From Sphaerolaimus hirsutus (lineage: Eukaryota; Nematoda; Chromadorea; Monhysterida; Sphaerolaimidae): a DNA stretch of 64,000 nucleotides. Positions 18,488 to 29,300 of the stretch are shown here, piece by piece. A program made the position numbers and the translations under genes. Every line of letters begins with the position of its first letter. Position 1 is the stretch's first letter. The stretch is from contig OZ038460.1 of the NCBI GenBank assembly GCA_964036195.1, positions 10,605,504 to 10,669,503 of the forward strand. Reading direction: 5' to 3'. Below the pieces are notes generated by a model that was not told where the DNA came from, did no database searches, and worked only from the letters and a program-made list of their open reading frames with translations.

Positions 18488-20260
18488 GTTCATGATCGAC
18501 CAGGGGAATTGGAAGATTCAGGACGTGCGCGCCTTAACATCGAGGTGCCAAATCATCCCTGCCACGGAGCCACATACCACCGACTTCATGTGTGTTTTGT
18601 GTTTGTGTTCTAGTGCTGTGATGGTGTTGTAGAGTCAGACACAGTGTCTTTTGGTTACTGCTGGAGCCGAGAAGTTCTGACCTTTCTTTTCCTTTCGGTC
18701 AGACCCTTCTCAGTTCAGCGAAAAATTATGGTCCTCCTTGTTTTATTTTATTTTTCCTTTCACTTATTTACTCCCACTTTAATCAAAAACAAAAACCAAA
18801 CAAAAATAAAACACTTTACCAAATTTCTTTCTAAATTACTAAATTTTTCATTTCAATTAAAATAATTTAACAATTATTTTATTAATCATTTTCAAACAAA
18901 TTTTAAAAAAAAAAAAAAAAAAACATACATTAACACGCTAAGTATTTTGGAAAGTGTGGTAAATTTATTTAAATATTTACATTTCACGTTTCATTATCAT
19001 ATGCTGTATTTTGCATTTTGTTTTGAGTTTTTGAGTGTCTAAACATTTTTAAAAATTTTGAAAATATCCTACGCTTATGTATCGTCTACCGCACATCATC
19101 ATTTTACCACATAAGTGTAGGGCACTAATCCACATTATACCAATTGCTCCAACCAAAGGATGTCAATTCTACTGCACCATCACAACGACTGACAATTAAT
19201 TATTCTTGCCTAAATGAACAATATATCCTCTAACGTCACAGTGAGGATACAGCTGTCTGCACAACTTTGAAGCCAGAAGTCCCACAACCTGCTGTGTTCA
19301 GCACTTCATTGTCAAGAATTCCGGTCAGAGGGCGGTCTAAAGTGTATATGCAGAATGACCAAACTCCCAATTCGCTGGCAATGGGCAACAGCGTACTGGT
19401 CGCCGCTAGGCAGACATATTTGCCGATACCTATGACGGAATCTGTGCCACCACCATCTGCTATTTCTTCAAGGCACAGAGTGCTCCAGCAAAGGGCAAAG
19501 GCTAAGAGCAGTGTTTGGCAGGAAAAGTGACATTTGCAGACAGGAAGGAAGGATTTGGCAGATGTTGGAGTAGATTGAGTGGGGCAGTGCATAAATTCAT
19601 AAATTGTATATTTCGCATTATCTTTTGCATTCACCGTTTTGCGCCTGTGGAAAGGCTTTTGTTGTATTAGGGGGTGATCCCACCCACACCATATAAAAAT
19701 TTTACTTTGTGCTAGTCTTAAGTTATAAAAATTTTTACCCTTTTCCATTTTTCCCATTTTTTATTTTTTTTAAAAATTGAACAGTCTTGCCTTGATTAGG
19801 AGTGCAAATTTTGTTTGAAATTTGCCATTGCGCTTGACCTTAAGTTGGCTTTGGTGTACAGTTTTGTTTGATAGCTGTTGTGGTCTCAAAACCAAGAAAA
19901 ATCTCCAAAAAAATATTGCATCTCAATACTTTTGCTCATGTGTTGAAACTGTTGTGTTCATGATACTCATGTTGTGACATGTACATTTGCTCATGACTAT
20001 AATCATTCCAAGTTGGTGGTATGTTTCTTTCAGTGGCTTATTTAGGCTATGTGGTAATCAAATTTTAGGTAGGTGTGAAACTTTGTAGAGTAGGCCCTGG
20101 CACCAATATTCTGCTAAGTTTTGTTCTGTGTGGAACCAGAAGTTCTATTAGGGGGTGATCTATTGTATTGTTGGCATTTTGCCATAAGATCTATTGTATT
20201 GTTGGCCTTTTGCCATGATCTAAAATAGCTATTGTACTTTGGCTTGTTGCCGTGGTTATT
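18488..20260 (+). other. 3' non-coding region of the retroelement
   Basis: 1.8 kb between the last recognised exon and the 3' LTR. It holds a run of 19 A (18905-18923), a plus-strand ORF 19267-19530 and an overlapping minus ORF 19236-19757 that I could not assign, and two copies of TTAGGGGGTGATC (19668-19680 and 20149-20161). No strong polypurine tract is visible before 20261; AGGAAG is the only purine run there. Confidence 0.5.
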
Positions 20261-20829
20261 AGGAAGTGTGACGTAGGTTGGTTGGCCCATTTACAATCGG
20301 GCAGAAGGATTACAGTTTTGTTAGGAAAAAGATGTTTATGTCTGACATGTTGCGTGAGCTAAGCCTACGTGGGCGGGTGGCTGAGTATAAAAGAGAGCCC
20401 CGGTGAGGTATTCAGGGTTCAGAACCGTGATGCGAAAGATATCTAAAAGCTAGCTAAGCCAAGCTACAGCTGAAAACAGTAGCTGAAGGTCTGTGTGACA
20501 GTGCTTCGTGAACCTGAATACCGAGCCGGTGCTGTAGGATTCGGTGCCGTGTGATTCAGTATTTCGTGAGTATTTTGTGAAACATTGAAGTATTTAACCA
20601 TCAATAAACAGGTGCCAGGCAACGATCGGCTGCGTTGGCTATTTAGTAACTCAGCACCAACGACATTGAACCCTAACTTCACAAACGTGCGCACAAATAA
20701 ACATACACTAACATCGTATGACATCTGTGAAGCTGCCGGGCTCCTTTGTCCTCCTCCTGAAGTTTGTCGTAGTCGAAGTCGTGGACTCGGTTGACTGCAA
20801 AGGTTTGAGTCACAGTTCACATAGAAAAG
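20261..20829 (+). repeat. 3' LTR
   Basis: Same sequence as 1-569 at constant offset. Host sequence (AAGGCCGCTCAACTATC) follows at 20830, 87 bp from the nearest S28 peptidase exon end. Confidence 0.95.
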
Positions 20830-20915
20830 AAGGCCGCTCAACTATCTATCCAACCACTCGGAGGGTCAAAATTAAAGATACCCCTGCGGAAGAACATCGG
20901 AAAAATCCCACTCAC

Positions 20916-23900
20916 ATTGAACTTGGTTCTACCACCGTAATATTCGTTAGTTTCTTTCACGGATGCCTCAACTTGAGCTTTAGTGACCCCAAAAATCGAT
21001 TGACATGGGTCTTCGCGGAAACTGCGATGGGTGAGAAAATGCTATAAAAATGTTGTCCCCTGGCTCGCAAATCAATATGTTTACTCTATGCTGATTCTTT
21101 GTCCGAATGGGTGGTTTTTTCCGTTGGTGGTTTTGAAGTATCCGAATTCCGTACACTTCTGGTAGGCCCACGGTTTATCTGTGATGATAACGTGGGTTCA
21201 ATAGTTGTTAGAGCGTATTTTGCTTACTCTATAAATACGTATACTCCAGTACTGCGTAAATACGTTTACGTTGCCTCCCACAAAATCTACCGGTACTCAA
21301 TTACTCGCGTACTTGTTGAAAGTACGCGGGTACAGAAAACGTATTTTAGATAGGTAGACTTTTTTATAGGTAGGCTTTTCAAGGGAAAAAGGAGAAAACG
21401 CTAAAAAAATTGGAAAAATATCCAAAATATTAAAAAATGGACAAAGACACATTAACCAATGAATTTGTTTGGGTTTCCCAAAAAAGTTTGGGAATTTGTG
21501 ATTTTGAATGTTAAACAATTACTTTACTTTTTCTGTACTCAGCGTTGCGTAAAAATTAATACTTTACGTTTACATTTACTTTCAAAAGTTCAGTACTTTT
21601 AACAACTGGTGGGTTCGATGGTGCGCGGTGGCTAATAATTGAGGCGTCTTATTCTAAAAGTCAACAAGTTCACAAAAAGCGATTTTGAGTAAATCGCATT
21701 TTAAGTTTCAGACCCAATTCCAGGCGTGCGTGTCCAATTTGGCTCTCATGCTTTCCCTTAAGTTCCATATGTTGACAATAAAGTGTCTAATTTTCAGCCC
21801 CTGCTCTCAACCTATATGTGAAAAATGGGGTATCCATAAAATTCCTTTCTGTCAGAGCAAAACTTTTGGGGAGGGAAATGGACTTCTTGCACGCGAGAAC
21901 ATTTTTGTTTCCGGCGACGACGACGCTGCCTTATGGGAAATTTATGGACTTGTCGACTTTTAAGCGGGAATTAGAGCTCAGCGTCGAATCGACGCTGAGC
22001 TCTAATTCCCGCTTTAGAAATCGGTTTCCACAGTGGACTTATCACATTTCTTGGGGGGTTTTCCCATAAAAAATGCTGAAAGGATGCGGAGTATGGACTT
22101 GTCGACTTTTACCCCAAAACTGAGTGGACTTGTCGACTTCTTGCCCATTTTTTGCATTTTCCCCAAAAAATGACAAATTTGGCACTATGCCATATGGGCA
22201 TGTGAGGTCAAAAAATTTATTGAAAATTATGAAAAATGTGCGTGAGTAGCCCCAGATGACGTTCCGGGTCTAACTCGAATTTTTCACATTTTGGACTTGT
22301 CAACCTTTAGAATTGGACGCCTCAATTATGGGAGCACGGTAGTTAGATAAATATTGGTGTCACCCCACAACTTGCATCCCATATCTGTTTTCAGCTTATC
22401 CAAGAAATCCCTGTAGTCCACGTCAAAACATTTTTCTTCAGCAGTTTCGTTTTTACCAGAAACCATCAACTTTAGTACATTCACCAGCCTATCTAAAGGA
22501 TCTGGGAACCCTGAAGTGTCTTCAATTGTTGCGCATAAACTTTCCATGTTCAGCCAAATGAATGGAATCTGTAGTTTTGTGAAAAATGGTTTACAACTGT
22601 TTTTCAATTATAATACTTCAAATTAGTTTCAGAACAAACAAGGTTGTTTCCGCCATATTGGGCAATAGACATAAACGGTGACATGAGTGTATCATAGAAA
22701 AGGCCTCTTGAATCTGCTGACTTCACTCGAATTGGTGGACAGACTCTGTGTTGGAATTAAATTAAACTTCATGTTTAGAAACAAGACTGAAGTTTACTGA
22801 CCCAACTTGATATATCAGTTTCAATTTCCCAATAATTGTGGTTAGATCACTCGCCACGGAGTCGAATATCGCCTTCGTAAGATCGAAACAACTTTGATTG
22901 ACTCTCTTCAGGTCATCACCGACAACATTTAAATATTCTGCAATCGAATTTAACTGGCGTTTACGTTGGATAAATTATCGTAATCATCTTATGAATCTCT
23001 GCGTAGTGAAGGCTGCGCTGTAATTTTTTTTACCTAAATTTAAATACGCAGCTAAATATCTAAATTTTAAGTTTAATGCTGCCGCACTGTATTTAAGTCA
23101 CTGAAGTGACAAACTATGTTGGATGGAATAGGGCACGGGATTGGCTCACGTACTATTTCCAAGTCATCGTCAAGAAGCTTAACAAACCGTAGAAATCTAG
23201 CTTTGCCCTCAGTGGTGCCGAGCTTGCGATCGAACCCAGCACCGTGTCGCTGTGAAGATCTCTCACCCATGCAGCCAGATTTCCTGGTGGTTGTTTGTAT
23301 GATAAATACTGATACCATATTTCCTCGAAATACCCCTCTCATCGAAAACACCACCCGAGATACCCCCTTCGACATACCTCCCCTCGTTGTACCCCCTTCA
23401 AAATTTCCACTCTGAAACAATCTCCCTCGGGGGTATTTCGAGGAAATATTGCGTGTAAGTAGGTTGCTGATGAATGCAAATGACATTTTGGTAGCGTTGT
23501 ATTTACTCGGAAAGTTTTTATTTTCACAGGAAAGTGAAATATACCAACCAACCTGCGTAAGATCCACCGAAAACTATCCACCTAACCGATACGAGATTGT
23601 ATTTTCTTGTTGCATATTTTATAAATTGTACAATGTCTTCTATTGCTTGTTTGCTGCTCAAGAATTTTAGATTTGCCGTGGTCATCTGCCTGGGAATTAA
23701 TTAGCTACGCTTAAATTAATAAGGATGTACAGGTTTAATATCCTCCTTTGGAAAACCTATGTTCCAAAAACGAGCTTTTGACGCAGGTCATCAGCTGGAG
23801 ACCAACTTGACTGGACTCTGTTACTACCTAAATTAGTTACCTCGGTATTTATGTAAAGGCGACACCGCGAAAAAGCGAAAAGCGCTATGGTGCCATGGTA

Positions 23901-25640
23901 AGTCTTGTGCCTAGGTGCCAGTTTTGAGTGCTTCTCCCGCGCCAATGCGCTGGATATGCTGCGCTATTTTTTCTGTCGCTTTTGTCCACAATCAGTCTCA
24001 GTGGTCACGCACACTACTAGCACACCTTCGAAATTTCGGAAATCGTAAGTCTGTTTTCAATACATTTGAGTTTCCATAATGAATAAATTTTGATCGCCTT
24101 CACTAGTAGATGACACACTTCTCATTGGGCCTACGCACACTAGTTTTGAACGAAAATTTCAAAAACGCCTAAATCAATAACCGCATTTGAGTTACCGGAA
24201 TGAGCTCCAATAACAGCATCAATACACTAGTCAAAAATAATGTTACCTAAAAGGCAGGCTTTCTCCATAGTAGCGGTGTTCCAGTGCAAAAGCCATAGCT
24301 CCATAGATTTTGGCGTTTTTCATCCAATCCATAATCCTGATGTCATTGTTAGTGTCTATATTTTTCCGAGAGAGTGGACCTTCCCCTCCCAAATACAGAA
24401 ATGCTGTTGTAGTTTCATTTGTAGGATTATAGTATAATCCATTTACCATGTATTTCTGAGTGATGAAGTGCGTTTTGGACATTACTAATTTATTTGAATA
24501 TTTAGCTGAAAATCAGTCAGAATGTAAATACTGTATTTCCTCGAAATACCCCCTCGACACACCCCCGTTTCGAAATACCCACCCTCAAAATGGCCACTAT
24601 GAATTTATTAGCCCCCCTCGAAATACCCCCCCCAAATTGAGTGTACAGAGAACGTACATGACAAAACTGCGGTTTGTGATTCGGGCAATGCTAAACACAC
24701 GTTAAAAAACAATGAATTCTTACGTTAGAACAGTGTTACATACTTACCTAAATAAAATAAGTGAATAGACTCTTATATATAGCGGTTATTGTTGCATTTT
24801 TCTACGTCTGTGTACGCTACAGACGACAATTTAGTACTGGAATTTCAACAAAAAAATTCTGGCGAAATAATAAACCCCCCCTCTAAATACCCCCCTCGTT
24901 TAACCCCCCCCCCCCTCAAAATTCTCAATCTGAAACAATCACCCCCCGGGGGGTATTTCAAGGAAATACGGTAGGTAGGTACGTTTTTAAACCAACTATT
25001 ATGAACATATTTACATGGATAAACTTTTTCATATCAACGTATTATACCTACTGATCACCTTGGAGTGTTAACGTTCAGGCACATTTTGCAGTGCAGCTCC
25101 TTTCGAAGGCATTGCACAACGTTACGCTAATTTACTTGTAGCGAACAAAAAAATAGTAAACTCATGCATGAATTGAATGGCACTTGAGTTTACTGGAATT
25201 AGGTGTTCATCAACTACAGTTGACGGAGAGTAAAATAACTCATTCTGGTAAACACAAATGCATTCCAGACCGATTCTATTTACGAGTTGACTAGTTAAAG
25301 TTTCTCTAGTGTGTGTAAAAAATAATCTGGTAAGGTAAAATAATCTCCCTCGTTATAATGATCCCTGCGCAGAATCACAACGTCAAGGGATTTCTAATAC
25401 CCCGTTTTTTCAGAAAAAAACAACCTGCTTGAAAGTTTTCCCATCGGTCTTGTTAAAATGGTCCAGTTTCTGTGCGTAAAAAGCGACTGTGATATTGTCT
25501 CTGTTTGGGGGCTGCGGGGGTAATCTGTCTGCGGGCAACAACAACCCATTTTCGTAATACCTTCCGTCGTACATTGGCCAAGCTTTACTGTATCCTATTA
25601 TGAGGATGAGTATCCACAATATGGCAGGGAGGTTTTTCAT
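20916..25640 (-). CDS. S28 family serine peptidase (lysosomal Pro-X carboxypeptidase-like), 3' end outside window
   Basis: Nine exons in consistent phase: 25425-25640, 24247-24455, 23553-23689, 23188-23283, 22802-22937, 22640-22745, 22364-22568, 21085-21178, 20916-21021 (435 codons). The product starts with a hydrophobic signal peptide (MKNLPAILWILILIIGYS), then the family motifs LDHFN, TFKQ, LYLGGEGP, FALEHRYYGES, the nucleophile FGGSYAG, SIASSAPL, LDFYEYLN, CPPI and WAYQKCTEFGYF. S28 enzymes release residues after proline in lysosomes or outside the cell. The C-terminal exon(s) with the catalytic Asp and His (normally within about 70 residues of the end) are not in the window: a donor AAT|GTGAGT at 20916 leads into the intron that now holds the 20.8-kb retroelement. 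Donors at 23188 and 22640 are the unusual GTTTGT. The gene may still be functional if the intron is spliced. Confidence 0.85.
21200..21608. mobile_element. hAT-like MITE, TSD gtgggttc
   Basis: Ends AATAGTTGTTAGAG and (other end, reversed) CAGTTGTTAAAAGTAC; 8-bp duplication GTGGGTTC at 21192-21199 and 21609-21616. It carries TACGTTTACG-type subterminal repeats. It begins 21 bp from S28 exon 8. Confidence 0.75.
21636..22328. mobile_element. MITE with TTGAGGCGTC inverted ends
   Basis: Left end TTGAGGCGTCTTATTC and right end GGACGCCTCAA are inverted repeats; inside are repeated GGACTTGTCGACTT motifs. A second copy in the opposite orientation is at 38168-38692. Together with the element at 21200 it makes up almost all of S28 intron 7. 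Confidence 0.7.
23315..23452. mobile_element. MITE of the CCGTATTTCCTCGAAATACC family
   Basis: Inverted ends CCATATTTCCTCGAAATACC and its complement at about 23430-23451, within the intron between S28 exons 3 and 4. Related copies: 24531, 25862, 26700, 27328. Confidence 0.65.
24531..24971. mobile_element. MITE of the CCGTATTTCCTCGAAATACC family, TA duplication
   Basis: TA at 24529-24530 and 24972-24973 flanks inverted ends CTGTATTTCCTCGAAATACC / CCGTATTTCCTTGAAATACC. The interior is AT-rich with C-rich ends. It lies in S28 intron 1. Confidence 0.75.
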
Positions 25641-26360
25641 TTCATTCATTTTTTTCAATAGACAAGTTAACAAAATTCAAATAAAATGCTAATTGGTAAG
25701 CTAAGATTGTCAGCTGATAAGATTTTTTAAACAAAAATGCGCGTGTGTATATTTACCTGATAAGGTTCACATCCACAGTGTTTCGTGTTCTCATTAGCTA
25801 TTCATTTCTGACCGAGTGTCTAAATTGTCCAGGATGTAAAGAGAGTTAGGCATTTACCGTAGGTATTTCCTCGAAATACCCCGCGGGGGGTGATTGTTTC
25901 ATAGTGGTCCCGAGAGGGGGGGGGTTAAACGAGGGGGGGGGTATTTCGAGGGGGGGTGATTGTTCCATAGTGGTCCCGAGAGGGGGGGTCAAACGAGGGG
26001 GGGGGGTATTTCGAGGGGGGGTATTTCGAGGAAATACGGTATGTTAATGTTTTACGTAGAAAAAAACACAGAAAATCAATGTAGAAAAAGTATTTACATT
26101 TACGTTTACCTAAAATACCAGTATTTCAACAACTCTTAAGTAAAGTAAAATAAATACAAGGCATACCTCAAATGTCAATACATAAGAATATTCGTAATAT
26201 TGTCAGAAGTGGTGCATATAAAATAAAACATATCATAAATGATGCGGACAGCGTCAAAGTTATCACAAAGTGAAGGGATATGAGTGACAGAATTCTACTA
26301 AGGCACGATTAAAAATATTTACAAACAACCAAAAATATATAGTGTCTATTTAATATGCCA
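25641..26360. other. Intergenic region between S28 peptidase and protein kinase D
   Basis: Holds S28 5' flanking sequence and a repeat of the CCGTATTTCC family at about 25862-26039, whose interior has a G-rich block of roughly 75 bp (containing CATAGTGGTCCCGAGAGGG) in two tandem copies. The rest is plain AT-rich DNA, likely 3' flank of the kinase gene. Confidence 0.6.
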
Positions 26361-29300
26361 CTATTCCGCCATGGTAACTGACATAGTGGGCGCGGTCTGC
26401 GCGCCGTGCTGCGCTACCTCCTGCGCCTGCGTCGCCGGCTCCTGCTGTTCCATGGCGCTGCGTTGTCGCTGCAGCAGCTCCGCGTCTTCGCGCAGCAGTT
26501 GCTTCGCCTCGGACTCGTACTGGGCGTCGTCCGCCTCGGTGGTGATGTAGCGCACGTTGAGCCGCGCCTCGAGCTGCTTCAGGTCGAGGTAGAGCCGCGC
26601 GTCGTCCAGCCACCGGTGCGACAGGCACTGGTCGATCGTGGCTCGGTATTGGATCTGTGTTAGGCTTAGGGGACATCTATCGCTGCCGGCAGTCATTTTA
26701 ATCTACCTCGAAATACCCCCACGAAATACCCGCACGAAATACCTCCCACGAAATACCCCCACGAAATACCCCTCACGAAATACCTCCCTTTCGAAATACC
26801 CCCCTCAAATGACCACCATGAATTAATAACCCCCTCGAAATCAGTGTAAATAGAATCTAATTGCCAAAAGCTGCAGTTTCTGATCAGGTTAATGCAGAGC
26901 ACACATAAAAAACAATGACTTTACAAATACATGGTACTGTTACATTTTTTACGTCTCCGTAGGTACAAACAATGGATTAGTAGTGGGAGTTCAAAAAATT
27001 CTGGTTAAATCAAACCCCCCTCGTTTAACTCCCTCAAAATTTCCACTATGAAAAACCCTACGGTATTCCGAGGAAATACGGTAATCACAACTCACGTCAA
27101 CTTTAAGCAATCTTCCAATAAAGTCGACCGCGTCGGCGGAGATCTCAGCCCACGGCTGTTCGGGGTACATGAAGTTGGCGTCCTGTATCTGCTGGGCGAT
27201 GTCCTCGCGCTCGTTGAAGGGGAACGTGCCCGACAGGGTGACGTACACGACCACGCCCACGGCCCACATGTCGATGCTCTTGTTGTATTCTGCGTGGGAG
27301 GTGCTTGTGGTCGCTTGATCGTATTTACCGTATTTCCTCGTAATAGCCCCTGGGGCCAGATTTAATACTCCCTACAGATTTGTAGGGTAGGGCGTACGCC
27401 CTACAGATTTTTTTAAGTTTAGCCCCAACGACGCACATGCAACGAGAGCAAGGCGGTTCGTAAAATATACGAAACCATCCCTTAAGGTTGCCGATATTGT
27501 AATATGACGTATATCACTTCGATTTTGGCCCGGAAATCACGATTTCGTCATTTCTTGGCCGTCTGCCAATTCGTTTTTTATTTTATTTTGTCGGGCGGGT
27601 TACTCGCATAGGTCGCGCTTTTGTGTAGTCAGGTGGTCACTTTTTTAGTGTTCACTGTCTGCAACCAAAACCATGAGGGCAGCGACAAGAAAGAAATGCA
27701 TGCACGAGCGTACAAAAGCGCGACTTATGCGAGTAACCTGCCCGACAAAATAAAATAAAAAACGAAATGGCAGACGGCCAAGAAATGACGAAATCGTGAT
27801 TTCCGAGCCAAAATCGAAGCGATATACGTCATATTGCAATATCGGCGACCTTAAGGGATAGTTTCGTGTATTTTATGAACCGCCTTGCTCTCGGTGCATG
27901 TGCGTCGATGCGGCTGAACTTTAAAAAATCTATCGGGCGTACGCCCTACCCTACAAATCTGTAGGGAGTATTAAATCTGGCCCCTGGGGGGTTTATTTTT
28001 TCATATTTGTAATTTTGAGGGGGGTATTTCGAGAGGGGTTTATTATTTCGCCAGAAATTTCTTACACTCGCAGTACTACAACTTTTGTCATTTACATCGC
28101 TCTGTTTTTATGTACACTCAATTTGGGAGGTTTTTCGAGGGGCGTCTATAAATTCATAGTGGTCATTTTAACTGGGGGTATTTCGATGGGGGGGCGGTAT
28201 TTCGAGGAGGGGGTATTTCGAGGAAATACAGTAGTTGGATGGCAGTCAGTAGTAGTAGCGGTGAAATTTGCTCACTGCGACGCTGCAACACTTCCGGCGC
28301 CAGGTAGGCCGGCGTGCCCACCATGGTCGACCGGAACTGGGCCTCTTCGATGCAGCGCGCGTAGCCAAAGTCGCACAACTTGGTTTGCGGCAGGTCCGTC
28401 CGCTTGTCATTCAACAGCACGTTCTCTGGCTTCAAGTCACAGTGCGCTATGTCCTGTATTGTCAAGATAGGGCTGGGAATTTTTCAACAAATATTTTTAC
28501 ATAGGGATAGCGAATTTTACACTACCGAATTTGAAATACGTTTTCTGTACTTGAGTACTTTCAAAAACTATACGTAAAAGCGAGTACAGGTATTTTTTTC
28601 GGTAAATTGGTTGACGCCGGACGTTTCCAAGGTCGTATCGTATGATAATTGATTTCTAACACCATCGTCATATTAAAACTGTGTGAACGCCAATTTATAG
28701 TTAAATAATTTACCTTTGAATGTAAATAAGCCAATGCGTTCAAGATTTGCTTAATAAGAAACTTGGTGTGTCTCTCATCCAAACGCGAGGGCACAGAGCT
28801 CAGTATCATCTCAAGCATGTCAGCCTCCATTTTCTCCATAACCACGTAAATCTTGTCCGTCGTGTGGAACATTGATTCCAGTTTGATAATACCCGGGTGT
28901 GAAACTCTCTGCGAGGTGGAAATTGCGATACGGTCGATTTAACTTTCCGGTGTCGATAAAAAGTGCGCGAGATTCGATACAGTAGGAATAGAATTTGTTA
29001 CGGTGTCGGTCCATAACCGTATAGGTATCCATTTTTCTGTTTCGATATTAAATATTCAACATAAAAATTACACTACTCTATAAAAATCTGCCCGCAACGT
29101 AGTTGGAGAGTCACAAAGATTTACTGAGCCACGGGTAAATAAACATAGTAAAAAATCATTTGAAACTTACATGCAATATATTAACTTCAGCCCACAACTG
29201 GCTCTGCTGCCTGCGTCCAAATCGTTCTTTGGATATGAGCTTGACGGCGACCTTCTTGCCGGTCTGCCTGTGCACGCCGCCGTAGACGGTGCCGAACTGG

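Larger units (their letters stand above)
1..20829 (+). mobile_element. Giant Ty3-type LTR retroelement, full length
   Basis: Two direct repeats of 569 bp (1-569 and 20261-20829) align at a constant offset of 20260 without indels, and no mismatch was found when comparing the lines. They enclose a 17-kb open frame with Gag, an envelope-like protein and protease-RT-RNase H-integrase in the Ty3 order. At about 20.8 kb it is several times longer than a usual Ty3 element. LTR identity points to a very recent insertion. It lies antisense to an S28 peptidase gene whose exons resume at 20916. The window starts exactly where LTR similarity starts, so the left target duplication cannot be checked and the true LTR start could be a few bases off: a TGTGA at 7 and TCACA ending at 561 form a short inverted repeat that would give a slightly shorter LTR. 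Confidence 0.95.

Noticed and set aside
19267-19530. Plus-strand 87-codon ORF as a further exon of the overprinted gene
   Set aside because: Composition is protein-like but no convincing acceptor and no donor link to 18487 were found.
19236-19757. Minus-strand 173-codon ORF in the retroelement 3' region
   Set aside because: No recognisable motif, and a plus-strand ORF overlaps it. Could be chance; not called as a gene.
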